NCBI RefSeq assembly: GCF_030867095.1
Contig: NC_081828.1
Span: 212,790,978-212,854,977, forward strand
Length of the DNA stretch: 64,000 nt
Reading direction: 5' to 3'
Source of the DNA: Alligator mississippiensis
Taxonomy: Eukaryota; Chordata; Crocodylia; Alligatoridae
Position 1 is the first letter of the stretch, and each line of letters begins with the position of its first letter. A model generated the notes under the pieces. The model searched no databases, was not told where the DNA came from, and saw nothing but the letters and a program-made list of their open reading frames with translations. The position numbers were made by a program, and so were the translations under genes. Shown here piece after piece: positions 47,579 through 59,985 of this stretch.

Positions 47579-48990
47579 CAGACAGACAAGCACGCACTCT
47601 ACTCTCACTCACTCTCTGCACATGGACACGCAGACACAAACATACTTTCCCTGCCATGAACACAGGCACATGCACTCACAGATGCACGCACAAACAGACA
47701 TGCACAGACACGCGCACACATGCAGACTTGTAGAGAGGCACACGCACGCATGCAAATATGCACACGTGCACACGGGCATGGACTGTACTCACTCACTCTC
47801 TGCACGTGGACACAGACACAAACACTATCCCTGCCATGAACACAGACACACGCACGCACAGCCATGCACGCACGCAGACCCATGCAGACAGGCACACATT
47901 CTACTCACTCACTCTCTGCATGTGGGCAGAGAAACATACTCTCTCTGCCATGAACAGACACATGCACACAGACATGCAGACACGCACACGTAGACACATG
48001 TGCACTCTATTCACTCACTCTCTGCACACGGACACGGAGACAAACACAAACTCATACACAAAACACACACAGATGGGTGCACACAGACACAAACACACTC
48101 TCCCTACCATGAACACAAACACATGCACACACACACGCATAGACACAGACAGACACATGCATGCACACAGACGCGCACACGCACACAGATGGGCATGCAC
48201 ATAGACACAGACACTCTCCCTGCCACAAGCAGACACATGCACACACGCACACATGCATAGGCACATGTACACACAGACATACGCATGCACACAGAGGGAC
48301 ACACATGCAGATGGGTGTGCACTCTACTCACTCACTCTCTGCACTCGGACACACAGACAAATACACATTCCCTCGTGCCATGAACACAGATGCATGCACA
48401 CACACACACAGGTGCGCACGCTACTCATTCTCTGCACATGAAGACACAGAAATAAATACACTCTACCTGCCATGAACAGACACACACACATGCACAGAGA
48501 CATGCACACACAGATGTGCACATAGATGCTTTGCACACACAGATGCACACACACACACACACACACAGATGCACAGAGATGCACTCATGCACACACCCAG
48601 GGACATGCACACACGCAGGCATGCGCATGCACCTACACACACACACACTCAGCCACATACCTTCCCCTCACAGCACCTCCCCCCTCCCCATCACTCTGAG
48701 GCACCCCCTCCCCTGCCCCCCCAGCCACCCGTGGCTCTGTCTTGTTCCCTCCCAGCCCCTGCTGCACTACCGGCAGGGAGCTGCTGCCAGGTCGTGTCCC
48801 CACAGCCACGCATGGGGCTGAGCCAGCTCAGGCCGAGAGCACCACACTGCACCTCTCGTGGGGGTGGCAGCACTGGGAGGGGTGGCTACAGGTAGTAAGG
48901 TGAATATGGGGGGGGCTACAGCCCCCCCAGCGCTGCTGCCTGCCTTGCTGTACAGCACAGCACGGTGCTCCTGGCCTGACCCCTTTCAAG
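47215..48990. repeat. GC-rich flanks and CA-rich higher-order minisatellite
   Basis: GC-rich sequence (47215-47530, with a G run at 47456-47467) leads into (CA)n at 47534-47576. About 1.1 kb follows, made of 'acacacagacatgcac' words with embedded longer units. The anchor actcactcactctctgca recurs in whole or in part near 47603, 47787, 47903, 48011, 48326 and 48423. The companion phrase 'ccctgccatgaacacag' follows most of these. The right flank (48660-48990) is again GC-rich. Absence of stop codons in the repeat leaves long frames on both strands (plus 47238-47993, 251 codons, His/Thr-rich; minus frames Cys/Val-rich). These are composition artefacts, not genes. Confidence 0.85.
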
Positions 48991-51176
48991 CATTTCTGGA
49001 CTATGCAAAAATAGAGCAGATTTTTGTGTTACAAAGAACTCCAAAAAGATCACAACAGGTCAGAATATTTTTAATACCATGGATTCCTATTTGAAATCTC
49101 CGAGTTTATCTTGCGAAGGATGTTTGCACAGGCCTAACAGTACTAACATTATGCAACATCCTTGAAAGGATCTCAAGGGACTTCAGGTACCCAGCCACAG
49201 AGCCCTGGTTGAGAATCATGGATAGAAAGCTATGGTCTTTCCTGTCCATTCAGGAATGTTATCTCCCCCCCCCACCTCCTTTGGTTCACCTGTCCTTGAA
49301 GCACTGCAGTGACCCAACTAGGATGTCTTGCATGGTCAGATTAATGCAATTTTACCTCCTTGACATTGTTAAGAAATGTCCAGATTTCCAACAACAGCAA
49401 TCACATCTCTTTTCAGAGACTTGACTCTCAAAGACACTGTATGCAAAATAGGGCACCAGTAGCGTCTTATTTCAAATACTTATATCCATCTTCCAGTGTG
49501 TTCCAATGGAGATTTTAAGCACAGTACTGGAGGTGCAAATTCAGAGCTACTCTAATTTCCTCAGACCCACTCCCAACCTGTCTAGCATGCAGATGTGAAT
49601 GAGCAGGACTTACTTTTCAACAGCAGCTTTGGACTCACTACAAAGGCTGTATAGAAGTGACTCTCTCAGGGATATCCAACATGAGCAATTTAAGTGGAAA
49701 CCAAGGCTTTTGATTCTACTCTACTGCACTAACTGATGCTCTGAAGAGAAGCCAGAATAAGCCAGTGCCAGTTATTGCCCTAGTAATGCCAGCTGAAGTC
49801 AGTGGAAGTCTTTCCTAGACTGCTATAGGCTGCTGATTGAGCATAAAACAAAGAGAAGAGAGGATTATAAGGTGCTGGCTGAGACAGGTCACAGAACTTC
49901 AACTACCTTCATCTGTTATAGTCCAGCACTGTTTTGCACCAAAAACAAGATGAGGGAAAGAGGAAACGTCTCTTAAAATGGCATGAATGCCCTCCATGCA
50001 AATAATGGAAAGGTACGGCCTAAACAAATGAGTAAGTTTGTGATACATTAACTGGGCTATAATTCAAACAAGAGGGTTGCCTTCAATTGACTAGATAGAT
50101 GTGAGCATCTCAAACCTTTTCCTCTGGCATTTGGTCAATAGCCATTGATCTGCTTTTTAGAAACAACTGCAGAGACTTTGAGCTGTGATAAAAATGAATC
50201 ATCCCTTGTATTCAGACCTGAGTGGACTTTCCTTGTTTTACTATAATGAAGAAAGCCTTGGGGGGGTTGAGGCATAGAGAAGTTACTTTGTGAGATTTCT
50301 AAAAAGATTCCCATCGGGCATCAAATATAGCTTTATAGATTTCCTGGGGGGCAGATCCCCCAGTGATGTAAAATGGTGTAGCACCACTCAAGCCAAGGGG
50401 GGTTAGCTGTTGGTAGAAAACACCACTGTATCAACTTGGGCCCAGTGCCCTTCTGATGTAAAACAGCATAGGTCAGTTGAAGTTGTGAGAGGATTGCCTC
50501 ATTGTGCCGTCACAAAAGTCAATTGATTTACCGCAGTATAAAACTGGATTAAGCAGAGGCTATTCTAGTTTGTAGCTAACGCAGTGCTTCCTGGACAGCC
50601 GCAGTTAAAATCTTTTATTTCAACACATCAAGTACAGATGAGATGCAGCAGCACACGCTTCTCCATCCTGCCTCCGTGAAGATACCTCACAAAGCATTAA
50701 GAGAAACAGATTGCCTTTCAGATATACTGCTTGCACTAGTTGCTGCTCTGGTCAATGCTATAGCTGGCATTAAATATGGTTGTAAGTACCACCCCATCCC
50801 CCACAAGAGAACATGAAGCCCTGTACCCCCCCCCCCCCCCACATGAAGCCCTGTACCTACATTGATTTTACAGACCCACACAGATCACAATACAGGCCTA
50901 TACGCACTGATCTCTCCAGCACAGGCCTATTCCTTATGCAGGCATAGTGGGCCTAGACTCACCAGGAAATGACAAGTTCCCATTCAATGGTTAGAGGGAG
51001 GCCACTAAGTGCAGAGCAACTAAGTGGACAAGGGATGGATGGGACAATGGAAAGGGGGGGGAAAACAACAGAAACAGGAGTGAAGGTCATAGGTTAATAC
51101 CTACTATTCCAAGGAGGGGAAAGGAAGGAAAGTACACCAGCCAGCATCCAGTACCCCTTGAACAAACCTAAGGAGG
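48991..51176. other. Unclassified DNA
   Basis: No gene or transposon recognised. A 17-bp direct repeat (acatgaagccctgtacc) at 50811-50827 and 50841-50857 is separated only by a C run. Confidence 0.4.
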
Positions 51177-51184
51177 CGGTAGAT

Positions 51185-51372
51185 CAGGGGCAAGCAAAAT
51201 GCGGCCTGCGGGCCAGATGTGGCCCGCCAGGTCATTCTATCCAGCCTGCAGGGCCCCTAAAATATTAATTTTCTAAATTTTTTTATTTGCCCCTGGATGC
51301 CTGTCATGTGGCCCTCAATGGCTTGCTAAACTCAGCAAGCAGCCCTCTGCCCAAAATAATTGCCTGCCCCTG
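51185..51372. mobile_element. Non-autonomous hAT MITE with exact 8-bp target duplication
   Basis: A 188-bp element. Termini caggggcaagcaa (51185-51197) and ttgcctgcccctg (51360-51372) are reverse complements at 12 of 13 positions. The flanks carry an identical 8-bp duplication, cggtagat (51177-51184 and 51373-51380). An 8-bp target duplication with CAGGGG termini is the hallmark of the hAT superfamily. The interior ('gcggcctgcgggccagatgt') is the 'gcggcccgcgggccacat' type common in amniote hAT MITEs. No transposase. The frame 51287-51613 crosses its end and is not a gene. Confidence 0.93.
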
Positions 51373-51380
51373 CGGTAGAT

Positions 51381-52059
51381 GCTACTCAATGAAAGTCTCT
51401 GCCTGGAGATATACATGGATGAGTGAAAGTCTCACAGTTGCCCACATTCCCCATAGCCAGCACCTCCTTCCAGGTCTAGTAGATGAGAAGTTTGGGAAAG
51501 GCCAGGAGGAGGTTAACCAGAAGGCCTCAGGACCTAGTGGGGCTACATGCAAGGAGCATGCAAAATACAAGGTGTGGGGAAACGCAGTCAGAAGCGCGGT
51601 AGGTGGTTTCTGAGGAGGTGGTAGTGGAACTACAGCCTGGAGCTCTCAAGAGAAGCATGTGCTAGGGCTTCCCTCTGATTATAGAAAAGGCAGGTGTTGG
51701 GGGGAGTCCATGAAGCACACCAGGTACATACCTGTGCTGCTGGCTCCATGCAGGAGCCATCAACCTAGATCCCCTGCGGTCTGTGGGATTAAGGTATAAT
51801 ATGGGCTGCTCTACCAGGGACCTCAACAAATCCAGCACAGGGACTCTTTCTGGGGGCAGCATTTGTACCAAGCTCAGATTGGGACTATAATTTAGACTGG
51901 GCCTTTGAATATGAGAATGATAATACTGAACGTATCCTATTACAAGGATTGCCAATACATTCAGCCAGAGGGGAACTCTGTCTCTACTCAGTGAATTATA
52001 AAATCTGTGTTATGGCCAGGAGCCAAAAGAGAGAATATTTCAGTCTCTCTGCTAGCCTT
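51381..52059. other. Unclassified DNA
   Basis: No gene or element recognised. Plus frame 51287-51613 and minus frame 51662-51955 have no recognisable domain. Confidence 0.4.
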
Positions 52060-52557
52060 CTAGGCTAGGGACAGACTTTACAGATAAACCATTATAAGTG
52101 AGTGGAAAACAGTTCAAATCAGAAGTTCAGTGAACAAAAACTACTTCCAAAATAGCTGAAACTGGTTTAAGATAAAGCTGGATGGATATGGTATCAGACT
52201 TCAGTGATTTAGTTTAAATGAGTGTATTGAATCTCTGTCTCGCATCCCCTCCAGATTCAAATTAACTCAGAGTCCCCCAGCATCCCAGCATACTTTGCCA
52301 CAACCCCCGCCCCTCCTTGCAGTGTGGGCGGCTAGCCTTGGCCCAAAATGACTGCTCCAGCCAAGCAGGGAGGCTCGCTCTAGCACCCCCCGGCTTCTGG
52401 CCTGGGCCATTTGCAGGCATGTGACTGCATTTCCGGCATCAAAAGTGAATGTCTGTTCACCTGCTTATTGGTTCAATCTACGCAGCTTAAACTACCCTGT
52501 GAAGATCAAACTGATTCATCCTTGGGCTTTTTGACTGTCTGTGCTTAGCCCTAGTGA
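52060..52557. mobile_element. Candidate MITE with imperfect terminal inverted repeats
   Basis: The left edge 'ctaggctagggacagac' (about 52060) and the right edge 'gtctgtgcttagccctag' (about 52538-52555) are imperfect reverse complements. The interior near 52477-52530 ('aatctacgcagcttaaacta') shares words with 36867-36925, which suggests a dispersed family. No target duplication could be fixed, so the ends are approximate. Confidence 0.4.
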
Positions 52558-53209
52558 AATAAGAATGAAATGGGGTCCTGGTACATGAGGAGAGTGGCTT
52601 CAATCGCTTTATCTGCTTGATAATTTTTTTTGATCCATTTATTTGGGCCCATCTTTCAAACACCAAGTTGGGGTTCCCCTGACCACAACCTCAGGTTTTT
52701 TTTTTACTTCAAAAAATGTCTTGTAATGAAAACACATTTATTATAGGCTCAGATTGACACCTCTTTGAGGATGTGTGCCATGCTTTTTTATATTTATAGC
52801 AGCAATCCAGACAAGAGGAGGAAGTAGACGGAAGTAATTTGCTGGACAGAGAGAGTGAGAGAGACAGGGACAAAGGTCAGAAATGTTACAATCCCTCTAT
52901 TGTAGTAAAGGCCCTTAATCAGTGTTGGGAAAAAAAAAAGTGATGCTTTCTGTGATCGTTACTTATTGCTGTCAATTCTCAGGATTTTTATCTTCAGTCT
53001 CATGATACGTGATGTTTTTCATGAAGCCCTAACTTCTGGAACCACGTGAAGAGATAAGATCTGATGTAGAAAGTTCTGCAGAGAAGGCTGTTCACAGTGC
53101 ACAAACTTTGCAAATCTTACCAAAGCCAAGAACAACACATATTGTTGAGTGCCATGAACTGCAGCATTGGCATCATCTCTATTAACTACGTGCATAGATA
53201 AGTAGGGTC
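52558..53209. other. Unclassified AT-rich DNA
   Basis: T/A tracts at 52625-52630 and 52930-52938. Nothing else recognised. Confidence 0.4.
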
Positions 53210-53347
53210 AGAGCGTTGCTGTGGCTACGATAGTCTAGGAAACATCTGAGCATGGTTTTTTTTGGTCGTAGCTTTTATTGCACCAACCACACGAGAGACT
53301 GGTTAGACAACCATTTGGGCATAAAATGCTCTTCCTCCGGTCTGGCA
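53210..53347 (+). mobile_element. Fragment of the palindromic MITE family (copy 4)
   Basis: Follows the same word order as the other copies: 'gttgctgtggctacgatagt', then 'cttttattgcaccaacca', then 'atttgggcataaaatgctc' and 'ttcctccggtct'. Diverged, one-sided copy. Confidence 0.5.
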
Positions 53348-54878
53348 CAAAAACCCCCCCCACCAATAGCAAAAAAGCATGCCTGTTATATGTGGTTGTA
53401 ACAAGCATCTCAGTTTTTTGGTTTGTTTTTTTTTAAGTATGAAAAAGAAGGAAAGAAAGAGGGAAGATATCTAGATCCTTGATTAACCAGAAGAATTTGA
53501 AAATACGACCATTAAAAGTTCAGTTAGAAGGCAAATAAAAATCCTAGAATATATATAGGATTCCAAATCAAATTACGGGGGCTAGGGTGGTGGAGATGCC
53601 AAGGTACATGGTTGACAGCCCAGAGGTCATGAATTTGAAGCCATAGCAGAAACGTTTGTGGTGCATCCATGTTAGATTACATGAATCTGTGATTCTGCTA
53701 AAACCTTGTCACGAGGACAGAAGAAGGAATCCAGTTATGGTGGGGGAACAGTATGACTTTCTCCCCAGTGAATGGAGTTTAAAAATAGTAGAAATATCAG
53801 GCTGTCAAAATATCCACCAGTTGTCTATCCTTGGTTAGCCCACGAGTATCCATAAACAGCACGTGAAGGTCGACTATTCCCCAAATCCCCCATGACTAAT
53901 ATTTTAAAACACACACATGAAATTTACCCTTCCAAAATAACAAAATTAAAAAAAGAATGAGAACCCGATTGTAAATCAGGGTCCTATGGTAATACCTGGA
54001 TAATACATTCATTAGGGAAATGGAGACCTCTGGCCCAAGACAGGCTGCGTGTCTAATCATACCCTGGGGGCATCATTAACTCAGCATTTACAGACTCTGT
54101 TCCCAGCCAAGAGTTAGATACAAGGAAATTGAATTTAATTCAGTGTGATGAAGCTGATTGCAGGACAATTGGACAAGGAAGAGCAAAATGAGCATAACTG
54201 GATACAGCACAAGTGAGCCGCTTTGTTGAAATCCTGTATATCATCTCCCATTTGTTATATAATATAAGTTTTGCAGTGTGCTAGTATGCAAAAGGCTCAT
54301 AGCAGGAGTCATTCCTTTCCCTAAAATATAGCTAACAAGTTACATATGAGGAGAGAGAACAGGGGATAGTTGAACTGGGTGAAAAAATTGATGAAACGAG
54401 TCACTTTAGTTTGGAAAAAAAATAAACCCAAATAAAACCCAAGGTGCTTTGTTGTGACATTAAGATGAACATTTTCATCTTTCCTTTCAAAAGAATTTGA
54501 AATGGGATCCTTCTTGCCTGGTTAAAACCCTGTTTAATTCAACCCCAAAATGTATGTTTTTCTGATGGAAAACACTTATACATTTATTTGCAGGGGCACC
54601 AAATTTTTTTTTTTTCCCCCCAGCCCTGAAAGCAAGTGTAAAGGAGTCAATTATTCACACAGCTCTAGTTGCAGCATAACTGCTGTCCAGCCATTGTGAT
54701 GCATTTTGTAGACACCACAGGAGAAGGGAGTTTTAGGAAAAGAGATGAAGGAAGATAAAATGGCAGTGTTGTGGATTGTTATAGGCAGCTCCTCCAATAC
54801 ACAAATGATGCAAGGGTACTTGCATATGAATTTTACTACTAGGAAATGGCTCTTTGGTTTGAATACTTTGACTTAGGG
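53348..54878. other. Unclassified AT-rich DNA
   Basis: No gene or element recognised. The stretch 54060-54260 is simple-repeat-free unique text of the kind seen in conserved non-coding DNA, without further evidence. Confidence 0.35.
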
Positions 54879-55650
54879 CAGAGGTGGGCAAAGTCCAGAC
54901 CTTCCCAGCAGCCCCTACAGTGGTAGCTGCTTCTGGCTGCCGCCACCAGCCCCAAACCCACTGCCCAGGCACCCCGGCCTGTCCATCATGCACCCCTGCT
55001 GGGGAGGGGACCCACATGGGCAGGGCATGGAGCCAGGGCAGAATTGCAATTCATTGCCTGCGTACCCCTGTGACAAGTGTGGGGTCCATGGGCAGGGGCA
55101 TGCAAGGAGTGGACCTGGCCCCAGCCCTGTGTTGTCACTGCCCCTAGACCCTGGTGCTGGCCTTGGAGCAGCTCCCTGCGTGGATCTCAGCCAGCCTCTG
55201 TGGAGACCACAGGATCGTGGGGCTGTGACAGAGCCCCAATTTCATAGTTCTGCACCCCCATGCTGTTAAGGCAATGCACTCCAAGGAGGGTCTCCAAGAA
55301 GACCGGCCATGAGCCATGTGGGTAGGGGCTGCTGGGAAATGGAGTAGGGCCGTGGGCTGGAACTGCCATTTGTGTCCTCCCCTGACTTCAGGCCTTATTA
55401 CATCTTACCCTGTGAGCCATGCAAATGTTGATGGGTATTAGTGCTAGTTCAGTTTTGGCAGACAAGTTTCCTTGGGTGAATCTGGAGCACTTCAGTGCAG
55501 CAGGGCCTTGGAGGACTGAAAGGTAAAAAATTCCCCCCTCCTCCCAGGCTTCCTCCACCTCCGCCCCCCCAAGGCTCCACCATTCCTCCATCCCTACTTA
55601 TTTTTGGCTCCCCGCACTGTCTATCCCTGGGGAGCAGGCAGGGAAGGGTT
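54879..55650. other. GC-rich block, possible one-sided hAT-like element
   Basis: Starts abruptly with cagaggtgggcaaag (54879), similar to hAT MITE left ends such as the one at 51185. GC-rich sequence follows. No matching right terminus or target duplication was found, so the identity is open. Frames on both strands (54733-55369) are composition-driven. Confidence 0.3.
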
Positions 55651-57469
55651 AACCTGCCTGGTTAGCCACCACGCTGCTGCAAGGATGCTGCTCCTCTCCG
55701 GGCTGAGCCCACCCAGGGAGCTGCCTTGGGACAGAGTACAGGCAGCAAGCTCTATCTGGGCCAATGGGGGAGAGTATTTGCACTAAGATTTATACCTTAA
55801 ATGCAACAGGAACTGGTAGTACAGATCAGAGAGAATCTTGCCCTGGACTGGCATCACTTTAAGCCACCCAAATGCTTAACACTAGTTTCAGGTATTAATG
55901 TGGACAGTCCAGGGGTTAAGACCTCCTGGAGCTTCCCTGGATCAATCACATTGCAGGGAATTATTTTTGAAGGGAGGATTCACCCATAGGTTTAGGTCTT
56001 GAGAGCCCTTGTTGGACTAGGCTCTTGCCTCCATAGGACCACTTAAAGACTAGAGTAATGCACCACACAACATAAATAAGGATATCTATAGCTGACCCTT
56101 TTGTGAGCATGCTAATGTTGCGATTACTATATCCATTAAAACTCCTGGGCGTATATTAATAAGGTAAAATGACTGATGATAAGATACACATTTCTATCAT
56201 CTGCTTGAATGCAATTCTTCTATTATAGAACCTTTTCAAAATGCCCTGCAGACCCAACTATTTCATGCAATCCTTTCCAAGCAATTGATTTTTCATATCC
56301 TTTGCCCCGACAATGAAATAAATCTTTACTGTACAAAAATCCATTTCAGGCTGATAGGCAGGTTTCCTTCAGAGCAGAGTCAAAAGACAAGTGTTTGCTG
56401 TACAGGACAGAATAGACTGTGGTTGAATAATAGTTATACGGAGAAGGGAAGACAGAATATAATAGCTAACATTTCTTTTTTTAGCGTTTCCTACAAGAAT
56501 TGAGGATTTCTTCTTACAAATTAAACTCTGAAAGCAGCAAAGAAAAACAAACATTATTGCTATATCCTATTTTATCTGAAAAGCACCAGACCATGAACTC
56601 TGGGGCCCTGGCAGACACGGAGGATGTACTGTATTCTTACATAGGGATGAAAGCAAACCTTACCATTTCTTACAGAAAACCCGTCCCCCTCTGAGCTCAC
56701 TATTCTTACACTCAAGGGAAATCTACCCAAGACCTTTAAGAAGATGAACTTGGGAACAAAAAAAAAAAAATTGTAATCTGGCTGGACACTAAGAACCAAG
56801 GAGGAAACATTTATATTGGATTTCTGGCACATTATAATTTATCTGACTCCTGAATTCTTTCCATACCAGGAGGGCAAGCAAGAGTGACCCTCCTCCCTTT
56901 TGACAGGCCTCGATCCCCCAGCAATCAGCTTCTTTTCTTCCACTAATTTTGTGTCCATTCCCCCTAAGAATTGTCTTTAAGCCCCTTTCCTCAGCTGTGT
57001 TTCACTATGCTGGGCCTGGCTTGCTGGGATCACAGACCTGAGGAAGAAATCATACATTCAAAACTTGTCTACGTATCCCAGCTACGAAATGAGAGATCAC
57101 CCTAGGAGAGTCTAGCTTTAACTAAGGTATCTGAATGTGAAACTTGGGCCTATGCAATAGACACTCAACATAAGAAGAAAGACATCCTCTGTTGAAAGTG
57201 GTGGTACAGTGAAGGGTCAGTCTTCAAAGCGTTTCCTTATTCCCAAGTCGTCTCAGGAAGGGCACTTCATGCTCAAAATCTCAATCAATGTCTCTCCCAA
57301 CTACATAGTTTATCCAACAGAAAGATATCGCAAAAGAAAAATGCCTCACGCATTTCCTGGACCATCACAGCTGCAACAACACTATTCAAGTGGGATTGAA
57401 GCCTTACTGATTATCGACTGAGCACAAAAAGTTACACACTTAAATACTTGTGGACTACAAAGGCATGTT
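55651..57469. other. Unclassified AT-rich DNA
   Basis: No exon, RNA or mobile element recognised. An A tract lies at 56759-56770. Confidence 0.4.
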
Positions 57470-57877
57470 TTCCAACCCTTTCAATGTTTCCATGGCCCTT
57501 CTTTAAACCGTCTTCAAATTTTTGAACATTAACTTGAAGGATGTGCACCAGAAGTGGACACACAATTCCAGTAACAAAGATAAAATCAACTTGGGGAGGG
57601 GGGAAAATGGCTTTATACTTAGTCATAAATCAAACACAGATATATTGTTCAGTTCTGTGTCAGTGACCCATCCTTTTCATCATTTACTACTTCTTCAGTT
57701 TGTGCATCATCTGCAAACTTTAATCAGCAACGATTTTGTTTCTTTTCCAGACCACTGATTTAAAAAGAAAAAATGTTAATATTTGAGAGCCAAGTATGAA
57801 TCGCTAGGGGATTCCCACTCGTGTGTGAAGACTCCTCCATTTCCAATTATATCTTGAGACCCAACGCTTAGATTTCA

Positions 57878-58381
57878 TACAATCATAGAAACTGAGGGTT
57901 GGCAGGGACTTCAAGAGGTCACATCTAGTCCAACTCTCAGCTCAAAGCAGGACCAGCCCCAACAAGATCATCCCAATCAAGGCTTTGTTTAGCTTAAAAC
58001 CTACACAGATGGAAAGCCTACAACCTCTCTGAGTAACTTGTTCCAGTGTTGTACTACCCTCCTAGTGATAAAGTTTTTTCCTAATATCCATCCTAAACTT
58101 CCCTTGCTGCAACTTGAGACCGTTGCTCCATGTTTGGTCATCTGCCCCCACTGAGAACAGCCCAGCTCCATCCTCTTTGTAGCCCCCCTGCAAGGAGTTG
58201 AAAGCTGCTATTCAATCCCCCTCGGTCTTCTTTTCTTTAGGCTAAATAAACCCAATTCCCCCAGCCTCACCTCATAAGCAGGGATCCTGGTTTTCTCCGA
58301 TTTAAACCACCCCCCTATTTTCAGTTAGTAACTCCAAATCCATTTTTCCCTGGTTAAAATGAAACACTGCCCTCTCTCTAT

Positions 58382-58413
<32 letters not shown>

Positions 58414-59482
58414 TGAACATTGGGGGATTATTTTAAATAAGAGCGAGCAAAAGAGAGAGTTTCATTTTAATAAATGAAATCATTTTCCATGATTAAATTA
58501 TTTTTCCATAAATAAATCATTTTCGATGATTAAAATGAAACCCCACTAATGTGTGTGTGTGTGTAATCCATGTAATACACACACATTAGTGGGGTTTCAT
58601 TTTAATTGTGGAAAATGTGGATTGGGGTTTTTTTAAAACTGAAAACTGGGGGGGGGGGGGTTAAATCAGAGAAAACCAGGATCCCTACTCATAAATCTTG
58701 TCCCCCAGCCCCCTCACCATTTTCATTGCCCACCACTGGACTCTTCCCAATTTGTCCACCCCCTGTCTGTAATGGGGGGCCCAAAACTGGACCCAGGACT
58801 CCAGATGTGGCCTCCCCAGTGCTGAATAGAGGGGAAAAAATCACTTCCCTTGACCTGTGGCAATGCTCCTACCAATGCAGCTCAGGATGCCGGTAGCCTT
58901 CTTGGCAACAAGGGCACACGGCTGGCTCATATTCATCGTACTGTCCACTGTCACCCCCAGGTCCTTTTCTACAGAGCTGCTGCCCAGCCCATCAGCCCCC
59001 AGCCTGCACTGGTGCATGGGATTGCTCTGTCCTAAGTGCAGGACTTTGCACATGTCCTTATTGCACCTCATGAGCTTTCTTTTAGTCCAGTCTTCTAATT
59101 TCTTGAGGTTTGTCTGAATCCTGGACCTCTCCTCCAGTGCATCTACCACCCCCCTCCTCCTCCCCCCCCACCCCCAGCTTGTCATCTGCACACTTGCTCA
59201 GGGTGCGTGCCATCCCATCTTCCAGGTTGTTGATAAAAACATGGAACAAACACAGCTCCTGGACTGACCCCTGGGGCACTCTACTTGATACCAGCTGCCA
59301 ACTAGACACGGGCACATTGATTACTACCCTTTGAGCCAGACCATCCAGCCAGTTTTCTATCCACCTTACAGTCCATTCGTCCAGCTAGCCCATACTTCCT
59401 TAGCTTGCTTGTGAGAATGTTGTGGGAAACCTTATCAAGAGCCTTGCTACAGTCAAAGTGCATCATGTCCACTGCTTTTGAG
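57878..59482 (-). mobile_element. CR1 LINE, minus orientation, itself interrupted by a hAT MITE
   Basis: The 3' end is at the left ('acaatcatagaaactgaggg'). It is followed by the complement of the CR1 C-terminal blocks up to 58278, the MITE (58279-58687), and the rest of CR1 from 58696. Minus frame 59191-58841 gives KLEDWTKRKLMRCNKDMCKV and EKDLGVTVDSTMNMS. Minus frame 59315-59082 gives SSRVPQGSV and a degraded catalytic box (KCADDKLG). With the MITE removed, CR1 similarity is continuous apart from one copy of the 8-bp duplication. The CR1 5' end is approximate. Confidence 0.9.
58279..58687. mobile_element. hAT-like MITE inserted in CR1, long terminal inverted repeats
   Basis: A 409-bp element. 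The outermost 27 bp (58279-58305 and 58661-58687) match as inverted repeats at 25 of 27, beginning cagggatcctggttttctc. Weaker complementarity continues inward for about 90 bp, including 'ttaaaatgaaac' on the left and 'gtttcattttaa' on the right. Target duplication: ctcataag (58271-58278) and ctcataaa (58688-58695), 7 of 8, the 8-bp length typical of hAT. The interior holds an (AT)n run (about 58382-58407), a second palindrome around (GT)n/(AC)n (58544-58588), and a G run (58648-58660). No transposase. Confidence 0.92.
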
Positions 59483-59985
59483 AGCAGGAGTCTGTCTTTT
59501 CATTTTCATCCTGTGTACACTGTTCTGCAGAATGGGCTTGCAATCTATGACAGTATCTGCTACATACTATAATAATATGCACTCATAAATGCATATGATT
59601 GAATGCATATGATGCATGCCATGTTGACTTTGTATTGTCCTCGCTTCTAAATCAAAAGTTTATCCAGAATCTGCTCCAATCCTTTAGAAAATCGTATGTC
59701 TGTCTATTACAGACATACCACTATCTTTATTAACAAAATCTATAGTATCATGAAAGAAAACATTTTAGATTGACAAGATCTATTTCCCATTAATGCATAT
59801 TGATTGGCATTAATGATATAGGACGCAATTAATAAATTAAAAGGAGGGTCATATAATGATTTTCCTCGAGATGGATGTCAAGGTGATAGCCTCATAATTT
59901 CCCAGATCATCCATTTATTATTTTTAAATATTCATGCAACAGCATTAATTAACAGCACGGGAACTTTCTCAGTGCCCCAAGATAT

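Larger units (their letters stand above)
57470..59985 (-). mobile_element. Older CR1/L3-like LINE, minus orientation, split by a CR1 insertion
   Basis: Two pieces belong to one diverged LINE. The left piece (57470-57875) reads as the complement of the region around the catalytic box, with 'acttgaaggatgtgcaccag', 'catctgcaaactttaatcag', and 'ttatatcttgagacccaa' at its right edge. The right piece (about 59600-59985) continues the element upstream: 'gccatgttgactttgtattg', 'agattgacaagatctattt', 'attgattggcattaatgata', then 'cctcataatttcccagatca'. The order of these blocks is that of a single antisense CR1/L3-type reverse-transcriptase region. Between them lies the separate CR1 copy described next. 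Stops throughout, no intact frame. Confidence 0.75.

Noticed and set aside
47238..47993. 251-codon plus-strand open frame
   Set aside because: It runs through CA-rich minisatellite DNA that lacks stops in several frames on both strands. The product is only a His/Thr repeat, with no exon signals.
59730..59960. Apparent AT-rich conserved enhancer-like block
   Set aside because: On reading the complement it follows the block order of a CR1/L3-like LINE reverse-transcriptase region, so it is repeat-derived.
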